From Anastrepha obliqua (Eukaryota > Arthropoda > Insecta > Diptera > Tephritidae): a stretch of 64,000 bases of DNA. Within the stretch, counting starts at the first letter, position 1; each line of letters begins with the position of its first letter. Shown here in pieces: positions 1 to 16,300 of the stretch. The notes beneath the pieces were generated by a model, which did no database searches, was not told where the DNA came from, and was given only the letters and a program-made list of their open reading frames with translations. The stretch is taken from NCBI RefSeq assembly GCF_027943255.1, contig NC_072893.1, forward strand, positions 62,001 to 126,000. Direction: 5' to 3'. The translations under genes were made by a program, and so were the position numbers.

Positions 1-3000
1 GCCACCCACTTCTGACAACTCCACTTGCATCCATATCCACTTTTCACCAGGTCCACCATTTTTCACATGCACCCACGCCACCCACTGCCACCCACTGCCA
101 CCCACTCCAGTTGAATCCATGTCCACTTTTCACCAGGTCCACCATTTTTCACATGCATCCACTGCCACCCACTTCTGACCACTCCAGTTGCATCCATGTC
201 CACTTTTCACCAGGTCCACCATTTTTCACATGCACCCACGCCACCCACTTCTGACCACTCCAGTTGCATCCATGTCCACTTTTCACCAGGTCCACCATTT
301 TTCACATGCACCCACGCCACCCACTTCTGACCACTCCAGTTGCATCCATGTCCACTTTTCACCAGGTCCACCATTTTTCACATGCATCCACTGCCACCCA
401 CTTCTGACAACTCCACTTGCATCCATGTCCACTTTTCACCAGGTCCACCATTTTTCACATGCACCCACGCCACCCACTTCTGACCACTCCAGTTGCATCC
501 ATGTCCACTTTTCACCAGGTCCACCATTTTTCACATGCACCCACGCCACCCACTTCTGACCACTCCAGTTGCATCCATGTCCACTTTTCACCAGGTCCAC
601 CATTTTTCACATGCATCCACTGCCACCCACTTCTGACCACTCCAGTTGCATCCATGTCCACTTTTCACCAGGTCCACCATTTTTCACATGCACCCACGCC
701 ACCCACTTCTGACCACTCCAGTTGCATCCATGTCCACTTTTCACCAGGTCCACCATTTTTCACATGCACCCACGCCACCCACTTCTGACCACTCCAGTTG
801 CATCCATGTCCACTTTTCACCAGGTCCACCATTTTTCACATGCATCCACTGCCACCCACTTCTGACCACTCCAGTTGCATCCATGTCCACTTTTCACCAG
901 GTCCACCATTTTTCACATGCACCCACGCCACCCACTTCTGACCACTCCAGTTGCATCCATGTCCACTTTTCACCAGGTCCACCATTTTTCACATGCACCC
1001 ACGCCACCCACTTCTGACCACTCCAGTTGCATCCATGTCCACTTTTCACCAGGTCCACCATTTTTCACATGCACCCACGCCACCCACTGCCACCCACTCC
1101 AGTTGAATCCATGTCCACTTTTCACCAGGTCCACCATTTTTCACATGCATCCACTGCCACCCACTTCTGACCACTCCAGTTGCATCCATGTCCACTTTTC
1201 ACCAGGTCCACCATTTTTCACATGCACCCACGCCACCCACTTCTGACCACTCCAGTTGCATCCATGTCCACTTTTCACCAGGTCCACCATTTTTCACATG
1301 CACCCACGCCACCCACTTCTGACCACTCCAGTTGCATCCATGTCCACTTTTCACCAGGTCCACCATTTTTCACATGCATCCACTGCCACCCACTTCTGAC
1401 CACTCCAGTTGCATCCATGTCCACTTTTCACCAGGTCCACCATTTTTCACATGCACCCACGCCACCCACTTCTGACCACTCCAGTTGCATCCATGTCCAC
1501 TTTTCACCAGGTCCACCATTTTTCACATGCACCCACGCCACCCACTTCTGACCACTCCAGTTGCATCCATGTCCACTTTTCACCAGGTCCACCATTTTTC
1601 ACATGCATCCACTGCCACCCACTTCTGACCACTCCAGTTGCATCCATGTCCACTTTTCACCAGGTCCACCATTTTTCACATGCATCCACTGCCACCCACT
1701 TCTGACCACTCCAGTTGCATCCATGTCCACTTTTCACCAGGTCCACCATTTTTCACATGCACCCACGCCACCCACTTCTGACCACTCCAGTTGCATCCAT
1801 GTCCACTTTTCACCAGGTCCACCATTTTTCACATGCATCCACTGCCACCCACTTCTGACCACTCCAGTTGCATCCATGTCCACTTTTCACCAGGTCCACC
1901 ATTTTTCACATGCATCCACTGCCACCCACTTCTGACAACTCCACTTGCATCCATATCCACTTTTCACCAGGTCCACCATTTTTCACATGCACCCACGCCA
2001 CCCACTGCCACCCACTGCCACCCACTCCAGTTGAATCCATGTCCACTTTTCACCAGGTCCACCATTTTTCACATGCATCCACTGCCACCCACTTCTGACC
2101 ACTCCAGTTGCATCCATGTCCACTTTTCACCAGGTCCACCATTTTTCACATGCACCCACGCCACCCACTTCTGACCACTCCAGTTGCATCCATGTCCACT
2201 TTTCACCAGGTCCACCATTTTTCACATGCACCCACGCCACCCACTTCTGACCACTCCAGTTGCATCCATGTCCACTTTTCACCAGGTCCACCATTTTTCA
2301 CATGCATCCACTGCCACCCACTTCTGACAACTCCACTTGCATCCATGTCCACTTTTCACCAGGTCCACCATTTTTCACATGCATCCACTGCCACCCACTT
2401 CTGACAACTCCACTTGCATCCATATCCACTTTTCACCAGGTCCACCATTTTTCACATGCACCCACGCCACCCACTGCCACCCACTGCCACCCACTCCAGT
2501 TGAATCCATGTCCACTTTTCACCAGGTCCACCATTTTTCACATGCATCCACTGCCACCCACTTCTGACCACTCCAGTTGCATCCATGTCCACTTTTCACC
2601 AGGTCCACCATTTTTCACATGCACCCACGCCACCCACTTCTGACCACTCCAGTTGCATCCATGTCCACTTTTCACCAGGTCCACCATTTTTCACATGCAC
2701 CCACGCCACCCACTTCTGACCACTCCAGTTGCATCCATGTCCACTTTTCACCAGGTCCACCATTTTTCACATGCATCCACTGCCACCCACTTCTGACCAC
2801 TCCAGTTGCATCCATGTCCACTTTTCACCAGGTCCACCATTTTTCACATGCACCCACGCCACCCACTTCTGACCACTCCAGTTGCATCCATGTCCACTTT
2901 TCACCAGGTCCACCATTTTTCACATGCACCCACGCCACCCACTTCTGACCACTCCAGTTGCATCCATGTCCACTTTTCACCAGGTCCACCATTTTTCACA

Positions 3001-6000
3001 TGCATCCACTGCCACCCACTTCTGACCACTCCAGTTGCATCCATGTCCACTTTTCACCAGGTCCACCATTTTTCACATGCATCCACTGCCACCCACTTCT
3101 GACCACTCCAGTTGCATCCATGTCCACTTTTCACCAGGTCCACCATTTTTCACATGCACCCACGCCACCCACTTCTGACCACTCCAGTTGCATCCATGTC
3201 CACTTTTCACCAGGTCCACCATTTTTCACATGCATCCACTGCCACCCACTTCTGACAACTCCACTTGCATCCATGTCCACTTTTCACCAGGTCCACCATT
3301 TTTCACATGCATCCACTGCCACCCACTTCTGACAACTCCACTTGCATCCATATCCACTTTTCACCAGGTCCACCATTTTTCACATGCACCCACGCCACCC
3401 ACTGCCACCCACTGCCACCCACTCCAGTTGAATCCATGTCCACTTTTCACCAGGTCCACCATTTTTCACATGCATCCACTGCCACCCACTTCTGACCACT
3501 CCAGTTGCATCCATGTCCACTTTTCACCAGGTCCACCATTTTTCACATGCACCCACGCCACCCACTTCTGACCACTCCAGTTGCATCCATGTCCACTTTT
3601 CACCAGGTCCACCATTTTTCACATGCATCCACTGCCACCCACTTCTGACCACTCCAGTTGCATCCATGTCCACTTTTCACCAGGTCCACCATTTTTCACA
3701 TGCATCCACTGCCACCCACTTCTGACCACTCCAGTTGCATCCATGTCCACTTTTCACCAGGTCCACCATTTTTCACATGCACCCACGCCACCCACTTCTG
3801 ACCACTCCAGTTGCATCCATGTCCACTTTTCACCAGGTCCACCATTTTTCACATGCACCCACGCCACCCACTTCTGACCACTCCAGTTGCATCCATGTCC
3901 ACTTTTCACCAGGTCCACCATTTTTCACATGCATCCACTGCCACCCACTTCTGACCACTCCAGTTGCATCCATGTCCACTTTTCACCAGGTCCACCATTT
4001 TTCACATGCACCCACGCCACCCACTTCTGACCACTCCAGTTGCATCCATGTCCACTTTTCACCAGGTCCACCATTTTTCACATGCATCCACTGCCACCCA
4101 CTTCTGACCACTCCAGTTGCATCCATGTCCACTTTTCACCAGGTCCACCATTTTTCACATGCACCCACGCCACCCACTGCCACCCACTGCCACCCACTCC
4201 AGTTGAATCCATGTCCACTTTTCACCAGGTCCACCATTTTTCACATGCATCCACTGCCACCCACTTCTGACCACTCCAGTTGCATCCATGTCCACTTTTC
4301 ACCAGGTCCACCATTTTTCACATGCACCCACGCCACCCACTTCTGACCACTCCAGTTGCATCCATGTCCACTTTTCACCAGGTCCACCATTTTTCACATG
4401 CACCCACGCCACCCACTTCTGACCACTCCAGTTGCATCCATGTCCACTTTTCACCAGGTCCACCATTTTTCACATGCATCCACTGCCACCCACTTCTGAC
4501 CACTCCAGTTGCATCCATGTCCACTTTTCACCAGGTCCACCATTTTTCACATGCACCCACGCCACCCACTTCTGACCACTCCAGTTGCATCCATGTCCAC
4601 TTTTCACCAGGTCCACCATTTTTCACATGCACCCACGCCACCCACTTCTGACCACTCCAGTTGCATCCATGTCCACTTTTCACCAGGTCCACCATTTTTC
4701 ACATGCATCCACTGCCACCCACTTCTGACCACTCCAGTTGCATCCATGTCCACTTTTCACCAGGTCCACCATTTTTCACATGCATCCACTGCCACCCACT
4801 TCTGACCACTCCAGTTGCATCCATGTCCACTTTTCACCAGGTCCACCATTTTTCACATGCACCCACGCCACCCACTTCTGACCACTCCAGTTGCATCCAT
4901 GTCCACTTTTCACCAGGTCCACCATTTTTCACATGCATCCACTGCCACCCACTTCTGACAACTCCACTTGCATCCATGTCCACTTTTCACCAGGTCCACC
5001 ATTTTTCACATGCATCCACTGCCACCCACTTCTGACAACTCCACTTGCATCCATATCCACTTTTCACCAGGTCCACCATTTTTCACATGCACCCACGCCA
5101 CCCACTGCCACCCACTGCCACCCACTCCAGTTGAATCCATGTCCACTTTTCACCAGGTCCACCATTTTTCACATGCATCCACTGCCACCCACTTCTGACC
5201 ACTCCAGTTGCATCCATGTCCACTTTTCACCAGGTCCACCATTTTTCACATGCACCCACGCCACCCACTTCTGACCACTCCAGTTGCATCCATGTCCACT
5301 TTTCACCAGGTCCACCATTTTTCACATGCATCCACTGCCACCCACTTCTGACCACTCCAGTTGCATCCATGTCCACTTTTCACCAGGTCCACCATTTTTC
5401 ACATGCATCCACTGCCACCCACTTCTGACCACTCCAGTTGCATCCATGTCCACTTTTCACCAGGTCCACCATTTTTCACATGCACCCACGCCACCCACTT
5501 CTGACCACTCCAGTTGCATCCATGTCCACTTTTCACCAGGTCCACCATTTTTCACATGCATCCACTGCCACCCACTTCTGACAACTCCACTTGCATCCAT
5601 GTCCACTTTTCACCAGGTCCACCATTTTTCACATGCATCCACTGCCACCCACTTCTGACAACTCCACTTGCATCCATATCCACTTTTCACCAGGTCCACC
5701 ATTTTTCACATGCACCCACGCCACCCACTGCCACCCACTGCCACCCACTCCAGTTGAATCCATGTCCACTTTTCACCAGGTCCACCATTTTTCACATGCA
5801 TCCACTGCCACCCACTTCTGACCACTCCAGTTGCATCCATGTCCACTTTTCACCAGGTCCACCATTTTTCACATGCACCCACGCCACCCACTTCTGACCA
5901 CTCCAGTTGCATCCATGTCCACTTTTCACCAGGTCCACCATTTTTCACATGCACCCACGCCACCCACTTCTGACCACTCCAGTTGCATCCATGTCCACTT

Positions 6001-9000
6001 TTCACCAGGTCCACCATTTTTCACATGCACCCACGCCACCCACTTCTGACCACTCCAGTTGCATCCATGTCCACTTTTCACCAGGTCCACCATTTTTCAC
6101 ATGCACCCACGCCACCCACTTCTGACCACTCCAGTTGCATCCATGTCCACTTTTCACCAGGTCCACCATTTTTCACATGCACCCACGCCACCCACTTCTG
6201 ACCACTCCAGTTGCATCCATGTCCACTTTTCACCAGGTCCACCATTTTTCACATGCACCCACGCCACCCACTTCTGACCACTCCAGTTGCATCCATGTCC
6301 ACTTTTCACCAGGTCCACCATTTTTCACATGCACCCACGCCACCCACTTCTGACCACTCCAGTTGCATCCATGTCCACTTTTCACCAGGTCCACCATTTT
6401 TCACATGCATCCACTGCCACCCACTTCTGACCACTCCAGTTGCATCCATGTCCACTTTTCACCAGGTCCACCATTTTTCACATGCATCCACTGCCACCCA
6501 CTTCTGACCACTCCAGTTGCATCCATGTCCACTTTTCACCAGGTCCACCATTTTTCACATGCATCCACTGCCACCCACTTCTGACAACTCCACTTGCATC
6601 CATATCCACTTTTCACCAGGTCCACCATTTTTCACATGCACCCACGCCACCCACTGCCACCCACTGCCACCCACTCCAGTTGAATCCATGTCCACTTTTC
6701 ACCAGGTCCACCATTTTTCACATGCATCCACTGCCACCCACTTCTGACCACTCCAGTTGCATCCATGTCCACTTTTCACCAGGTCCACCATTTTTCACAT
6801 GCACCCACGCCACCCACTTCTGACCACTCCAGTTGCATCCATGTCCACTTTTCACCAGGTCCACCATTTTTCACATGCATCCACTGCCACCCACTTCTGA
6901 CCACTCCAGTTGCATCCATGTCCACTTTTCACCAGGTCCACCATTTTTCACATGCATCCACTGCCACCCACTTCTGACCACTCCAGTTGCATCCATGTCC
7001 ACTTTTCACCAGGTCCACCATTTTTCACATGCACCCACGCCACCCACTTCTGACCACTCCAGTTGCATCCATGTCCACTTTTCACCAGGTCCACCATTTT
7101 TCACATGCACCCACGCCACCCACTTCTGACCACTCCAGTTGCATCCATGTCCACTTTTCACCAGGTCCACCATTTTTCACATGCATCCACTGCCACCCAC
7201 TTCTGACCACTCCAGTTGCATCCATGTCCACTTTTCACCAGGTCCACCATTTTTCACATGCATCCACTGCCACCCACTTCTGACCACTCCAGTTGCATCC
7301 ATGTCCACTTTTCACCAGGTCCACCATTTTTCACATGCACCCACGCCACCCACTTCTGACCACTCCAGTTGCATCCATGTCCACTTTTCACCAGGTCCAC
7401 CATTTTTCACATGCATCCACTGCCACCCACTTCTGACAACTCCACTTGCATCCATGTCCACTTTTCACCAGGTCCACCATTTTTCACATGCATCCACTGC
7501 CACCCACTTCTGACAACTCCACTTGCATCCATATCCACTTTTCACCAGGTCCACCATTTTTCACATGCACCCACGCCACCCACTGCCACCCACTGCCACC
7601 CACTCCAGTTGAATCCATGTCCACTTTTCACCAGGTCCACCATTTTTCACATGCATCCACTGCCACCCACTTCTGACCACTCCAGTTGCATCCATGTCCA
7701 CTTTTCACCAGGTCCACCATTTTTCACATGCACCCACGCCACCCACTTCTGACCACTCCAGTTGCATCCATGTCCACTTTTCACCAGGTCCACCATTTTT
7801 CACATGCACCCACGCCACCCACTTCTGACCACTCCAGTTGCATCCATGTCCACTTTTCACCAGGTCCACCATTTTTCACATGCATCCACTGCCACCCACT
7901 TCTGACAACTCCACTTGCATCCATGTCCACTTTTCACCAGGTCCACCATTTTTCACATGCACCCACGCCACCCACTTCTGACCACTCCAGTTGCATCCAT
8001 GTCCACTTTTCACCAGGTCCACCATTTTTCACATGCATCCACTGCCACCCACTTCTGACAACTCCACTTGCATCCATGTCCACTTTTCACCAGGTCCACC
8101 ATTTTTCACATGCATCCACTGCCACCCACTTCTGACAACTCCACTTGCATCCATATCCACTTTTCACCAGGTCCACCATTTTTCACATGCACCCACGCCA
8201 CCCACTGCCACCCACTGCCACCCACTCCAGTTGAATCCATGTCCACTTTTCACCAGGTCCACCATTTTTCACATGCATCCACTGCCACCCACTTCTGACC
8301 ACTCCAGTTGCATCCATGTCCACTTTTCACCAGGTCCACCATTTTTCACATGCACCCACGCCACCCACTTCTGACCACTCCAGTTGCATCCATGTCCACT
8401 TTTCACCAGGTCCACCATTTTTCACATGCACCCACGCCACCCACTTCTGACCACTCCAGTTGCATCCATGTCCACTTTTCACCAGGTCCACCATTTTTCA
8501 CATGCATCCACTGCCACCCACTTCTGACCACTCCAGTTGCATCCATGTCCACTTTTCACCAGGTCCACCATTTTTCACATGCATCCACTGCCACCCACTT
8601 CTGACAACTCCACTTGCATCCATATCCACTTTTCACCAGGTCCACCATTTTTCACATGCACCCACGCCACCCACTGCCACCCACTGCCACCCACTCCAGT
8701 TGAATCCATGTCCACTTTTCACCAGGTCCACCATTTTTCACATGCATCCACTGCCACCCACTTCTGACCACTCCAGTTGCATCCATGTCCACTTTTCACC
8801 AGGTCCACCATTTTTCACATGCACCCACGCCACCCACTTCTGACCACTCCAGTTGCATCCATGTCCACTTTTCACCAGGTCCACCATTTTTCACATGCAC
8901 CCACGCCACCCACTTCTGACCACTCCAGTTGCATCCATGTCCACTTTTCACCAGGTCCACCATTTTTCACATGCATCCACTGCCACCCACTTCTGACAAC

Positions 9001-10379
9001 TCCACTTGCATCCATGTCCACTTTTCACCAGGTCCACCATTTTTCACATGCACCCACGCCACCCACTTCTGACCACTCCAGTTGCATCCATGTCCACTTT
9101 TCACCAGGTCCACCATTTTTCACATGCACCCACGCCACCCACTTCTGACCACTCCAGTTGCATCCATGTCCACTTTTCACCAGGTCCACCATTTTTCACA
9201 TGCATCCACTGCCACCCACTTCTGACCACTCCAGTTGCATCCATGTCCACTTTTCACCAGGTCCACCATTTTTCACATGCACCCACGCCACCCACTTCTG
9301 ACCACTCCAGTTGCATCCATGTCCACTTTTCACCAGGTCCACCATTTTTCACATGCACCCACGCCACCCACTTCTGACCACTCCAGTTGCATCCATGTCC
9401 ACTTTTCACCAGGTCCACCATTTTTCACATGCATCCACTGCCACCCACTTCTGACCACTCCAGTTGCATCCATGTCCACTTTTCACCAGGTCCACCATTT
9501 TTCACATGCACCCACGCCACCCACTTCTGACCACTCCAGTTGCATCCATGTCCACTTTTCACCAGGTCCACCATTTTTCACATGCACCCACGCCACCCAC
9601 TTCTGACCACTCCAGTTGCATCCATGTCCACTTTTCACCAGGTCCACCATTTTTCACATGCACCCACGCCACCCACTGCCACCCACTCCAGTTGAATCCA
9701 TGTCCACTTTTCACCAGGTCCACCATTTTTCACATGCATCCACTGCCACCCACTTCTGACCACTCCAGTTGCATCCATGTCCACTTTTCACCAGGTCCAC
9801 CATTTTTCACATGCACCCACGCCACCCACTTCTGACCACTCCAGTTGCATCCATGTCCACTTTTCACCAGGTCCACCATTTTTCACATGCACCCACGCCA
9901 CCCACTTCTGACCACTCCAGTTGCATCCATGTCCACTTTTCACCAGGTCCACCATTTTTCACATGCATCCACTGCCACCCACTTCTGACCACTCCAGTTG
10001 CATCCATGTCCACTTTTCACCAGGTCCACCATTTTTCACATGCACCCACGCCACCCACTTCTGACCACTCCAGTTGCATCCATGTCCACTTTTCACCAGG
10101 TCCACCATTTTTCACATGCACCCACGCCACCCACTTCTGACCACTCCAGTTGCATCCATGTCCACTTTTCACCAGGTCCACCATTTTTCACATGCATCCA
10201 CTGCCACCCACTTCTGACCACTCCAGTTGCATCCATGTCCACTTTTCACCAGGTCCACCATTTTTCACATGCATCCACTGCCACCCACTTCTGACCACTC
10301 CAGTTGCATCCATGTCCACTTTTCACCAGGTCCACCATTTTTCACATGCACCCACGCCACCCACTTCTGACCACTCCAG

Positions 10380-13300
10380 TTGCATCCATGTCCACTTTTC
10401 ACCAGGTCCACCATTTTTCACATGCATCCACTGCCACCCACTTCTGACAACTCCACTTGCATCCATGTCCACTTTTCACCAGGTCCACCATTTTTCACAT
10501 GCATCCACTGCCACCCACTTCTGACAACTCCACTTGCATCCATATCCACTTTTCACCAGGTCCACCATTTTTCACATGCACCCACGCCACCCACTGCCAC
10601 CCACTGCCACCCACTCCAGTTGAATCCATGTCCACTTTTCACCAGGTCCACCATTTTTCACATGCATCCACTGCCACCCACTTCTGACCACTCCAGTTGC
10701 ATCCATGTCCACTTTTCACCAGGTCCACCATTTTTCACATGCACCCACGCCACCCACTTCTGACCACTCCAGTTGCATCCATGTCCACTTTTCACCAGGT
10801 CCACCATTTTTCACATGCATCCACTGCCACCCACTTCTGACCACTCCAGTTGCATCCATGTCCACTTTTCACCAGGTCCACCATTTTTCACATGCATCCA
10901 CTGCCACCCACTTCTGACCACTCCAGTTGCATCCATGTCCACTTTTCACCAGGTCCACCATTTTTCACATGCACCCACGCCACCCACTTCTGACCACTCC
11001 AGTTGCATCCATGTCCACTTTTCACCAGGTCCACCATTTTTCACATGCATCCACTGCCACCCACTTCTGACAACTCCACTTGCATCCATGTCCACTTTTC
11101 ACCAGGTCCACCATTTTTCACATGCATCCACTGCCACCCACTTCTGACAACTCCACTTGCATCCATATCCACTTTTCACCAGGTCCACCATTTTTCACAT
11201 GCACCCACGCCACCCACTGCCACCCACTGCCACCCACTCCAGTTGAATCCATGTCCACTTTTCACCAGGTCCACCATTTTTCACATGCATCCACTGCCAC
11301 CCACTTCTGACCACTCCAGTTGCATCCATGTCCACTTTTCACCAGGTCCACCATTTTTCACATGCACCCACGCCACCCACTTCTGACCACTCCAGTTGCA
11401 TCCATGTCCACTTTTCACCAGGTCCACCATTTTTCACATGCACCCACGCCACCCACTTCTGACCACTCCAGTTGCATCCATGTCCACTTTTCACCAGGTC
11501 CACCATTTTTCACATGCACCCACGCCACCCACTTCTGACCACTCCAGTTGCATCCATGTCCACTTTTCACCAGGTCCACCATTTTTCACATGCACCCACG
11601 CCACCCACTTCTGACCACTCCAGTTGCATCCATGTCCACTTTTCACCAGGTCCACCATTTTTCACATGCACCCACGCCACCCACTTCTGACCACTCCAGT
11701 TGCATCCATGTCCACTTTTCACCAGGTCCACCATTTTTCACATGCACCCACGCCACCCACTTCTGACCACTCCAGTTGCATCCATGTCCACTTTTCACCA
11801 GGTCCACCATTTTTCACATGCACCCACGCCACCCACTTCTGACCACTCCAGTTGCATCCATGTCCACTTTTCACCAGGTCCACCATTTTTCACATGCATC
11901 CACTGCCACCCACTTCTGACCACTCCAGTTGCATCCATGTCCACTTTTCACCAGGTCCACCATTTTTCACATGCATCCACTGCCACCCACTTCTGACCAC
12001 TCCAGTTGCATCCATGTCCACTTTTCACCAGGTCCACCATTTTTCACATGCACCCACGCCACCCACTTCTGACCACTCCAGTTGCATCCATGTCCACTTT
12101 TCACCAGGTCCACCATTTTTCACATGCATCCACTGCCACCCACTTCTGACAACTCCACTTGCATCCATGTCCACTTTTCACCAGGTCCACCATTTTTCAC
12201 ATGCATCCACTGCCACCCACTTCTGACAACTCCACTTGCATCCATATCCACTTTTCACCAGGTCCACCATTTTTCACATGCACCCACGCCACCCACTGCC
12301 ACCCACTGCCACCCACTCCAGTTGAATCCATGTCCACTTTTCACCAGGTCCACCATTTTTCACATGCATCCACTGCCACCCACTTCTGACCACTCCAGTT
12401 GCATCCATGTCCACTTTTCACCAGGTCCACCATTTTTCACATGCACCCACGCCACCCACTTCTGACCACTCCAGTTGCATCCATGTCCACTTTTCACCAG
12501 GTCCACCATTTTTCACATGCATCCACTGCCACCCACTTCTGACCACTCCAGTTGCATCCATGTCCACTTTTCACCAGGTCCACCATTTTTCACATGCATC
12601 CACTGCCACCCACTTCTGACCACTCCAGTTGCATCCATGTCCACTTTTCACCAGGTCCACCATTTTTCACATGCACCCACGCCACCCACTTCTGACCACT
12701 CCAGTTGCATCCATGTCCACTTTTCACCAGGTCCACCATTTTTCACATGCACCCACGCCACCCACTTCTGACCACTCCAGTTGCATCCATGTCCACTTTT
12801 CACCAGGTCCACCATTTTTCACATGCATCCACTGCCACCCACTTCTGACCACTCCAGTTGCATCCATGTCCACTTTTCACCAGGTCCACCATTTTTCACA
12901 TGCATCCACTGCCACCCACTTCTGACCACTCCAGTTGCATCCATGTCCACTTTTCACCAGGTCCACCATTTTTCACATGCACCCACGCCACCCACTTCTG
13001 ACCACTCCAGTTGCATCCATGTCCACTTTTCACCAGGTCCACCATTTTTCACATGCATCCACTGCCACCCACTTCTGACAACTCCACTTGCATCCATGTC
13101 CACTTTTCACCAGGTCCACCATTTTTCACATGCATCCACTGCCACCCACTTCTGACAACTCCACTTGCATCCATATCCACTTTTCACCAGGTCCACCATT
13201 TTTCACATGCACCCACGCCACCCACTGCCACCCACTGCCACCCACTCCAGTTGAATCCATGTCCACTTTTCACCAGGTCCACCATTTTTCACATGCATCC

Positions 13301-16300
13301 ACTGCCACCCACTTCTGACCACTCCAGTTGCATCCATGTCCACTTTTCACCAGGTCCACCATTTTTCACATGCACCCACGCCACCCACTTCTGACCACTC
13401 CAGTTGCATCCATGTCCACTTTTCACCAGGTCCACCATTTTTCACATGCACCCACGCCACCCACTTCTGACCACTCCAGTTGCATCCATGTCCACTTTTC
13501 ACCAGGTCCACCATTTTTCACATGCATCCACTGCCACCCACTTCTGACCACTCCAGTTGCATCCATGTCCACTTTTCACCAGGTCCACCATTTTTCACAT
13601 GCACCCACGCCACCCACTTCTGACCACTCCAGTTGCATCCATGTCCACTTTTCACCAGGTCCACCATTTTTCACATGCACCCACGCCACCCACTTCTGAC
13701 CACTCCAGTTGCATCCATGTCCACTTTTCACCAGGTCCACCATTTTTCACATGCATCCACTGCCACCCACTTCTGACCACTCCAGTTGCATCCATGTCCA
13801 CTTTTCACCAGGTCCACCATTTTTCACATGCATCCACTGCCACCCACTTCTGACCACTCCAGTTGCATCCATGTCCACTTTTCACCAGGTCCACCATTTT
13901 TCACATGCACCCACGCCACCCACTTCTGACCACTCCAGTTGCATCCATGTCCACTTTTCACCAGGTCCACCATTTTTCACATGCATCCACTGCCACCCAC
14001 TTCTGACAACTCCACTTGCATCCATGTCCACTTTTCACCAGGTCCACCATTTTTCACATGCATCCACTGCCACCCACTTCTGACAACTCCACTTGCATCC
14101 ATATCCACTTTTCACCAGGTCCACCATTTTTCACATGCACCCACGCCACCCACTGCCACCCACTGCCACCCACTCCAGTTGAATCCATGTCCACTTTTCA
14201 CCAGGTCCACCATTTTTCACATGCATCCACTGCCACCCACTTCTGACCACTCCAGTTGCATCCATGTCCACTTTTCACCAGGTCCACCATTTTTCACATG
14301 CATCCACTGCCACCCACTTCTGACCACTCCAGTTGCATCCATGTCCACTTTTCACCAGGTCCACCATTTTTCACATGCACCCACGCCACCCACTTCTGAC
14401 CACTCCAGTTGCATCCATGTCCACTTTTCACCAGGTCCACCATTTTTCACATGCACCCACGCCACCCACTTCTGACCACTCCAGTTGCATCCATGTCCAC
14501 TTTTCACCAGGTCCACCATTTTTCACATGCATCCACTGCCACCCACTTCTGACCACTCCAGTTGCATCCATGTCCACTTTTCACCAGGTCCACCATTTTT
14601 CACATGCATCCACTGCCACCCACTTCTGACCACTCCAGTTGCATCCATGTCCACTTTTCACCAGGTCCACCATTTTTCACATGCATCCACTGCCACCCAC
14701 TTCTGACCACTCCAGTTGCATCCATGTCCACTTTTCACCAGGTCCACCATTTTTCACATGCACCCACGCCACCCACTTCTGACCACTCCAGTTGCATCCA
14801 TGTCCACTTTTCACCAGGTCCACCATTTTTCACATGCATCCACTGCCACCCACTTCTGACAACTCCACTTGCATCCATGTCCACTTTTCACCAGGTCCAC
14901 CATTTTTCACATGCATCCACTGCCACCCACTTCTGACAACTCCACTTGCATCCATATCCACTTTTCACCAGGTCCACCATTTTTCACATGCACCCACGCC
15001 ACCCACTGCCACCCACTGCCACCCACTCCAGTTGAATCCATGTCCACTTTTCACCAGGTCCACCATTTTTCACATGCATCCACTGCCACCCACTTCTGAC
15101 CACTCCAGTTGCATCCATGTCCACTTTTCACCAGGTCCACCATTTTTCACATGCACCCACGCCACCCACTTCTGACCACTCCAGTTGCATCCATGTCCAC
15201 TTTTCACCAGGTCCACCATTTTTCACATGCACCCACGCCACCCACTTCTGACCACTCCAGTTGCATCCATGTCCACTTTTCACCAGGTCCACCATTTTTC
15301 ACATGCATCCACTGCCACCCACTTCTGACCACTCCAGTTGCATCCATGTCCACTTTTCACCAGGTCCACCATTTTTCACATGCACCCACGCCACCCACTT
15401 CTGACCACTCCAGTTGCATCCATGTCCACTTTTCACCAGGTCCACCATTTTTCACATGCATCCACTGCCACCCACTTCTGACCACTCCAGTTGCATCCAT
15501 GTCCACTTTTCACCAGGTCCACCATTTTTCACATGCACCCACGCCACCCACTTCTGACCACTCCAGTTGCATCCATGTCCACTTTTCACCAGGTCCACCA
15601 TTTTTCACATGCACCCACGCCACCCACTTCTGACCACTCCAGTTGCATCCATGTCCACTTTTCACCAGGTCCACCATTTTTCACATGCATCCACTGCCAC
15701 CCACTTCTGACCACTCCAGTTGCATCCATGTCCACTTTTCACCAGGTCCACCATTTTTCACATGCATCCACTGCCACCCACTTCTGACCACTCCAGTTGC
15801 ATCCATGTCCACTTTTCACCAGGTCCACCATTTTTCACATGCACCCACGCCACCCACTTCTGACCACTCCAGTTGCATCCATGTCCACTTTTCACCAGGT
15901 CCACCATTTTTCACATGCATCCACTGCCACCCACTTCTGACAACTCCACTTGCATCCATGTCCACTTTTCACCAGGTCCACCATTTTTCACATGCATCCA
16001 CTGCCACCCACTTCTGACAACTCCACTTGCATCCATATCCACTTTTCACCAGGTCCACCATTTTTCACATGCACCCACGCCACCCACTGCCACCCACTGC
16101 CACCCACTCCAGTTGAATCCATGTCCACTTTTCACCAGGTCCACCATTTTTCACATGCATCCACTGCCACCCACTTCTGACCACTCCAGTTGCATCCATG
16201 TCCACTTTTCACCAGGTCCACCATTTTTCACATGCACCCACGCCACCCACTTCTGACCACTCCAGTTGCATCCATGTCCACTTTTCACCAGGTCCACCAT

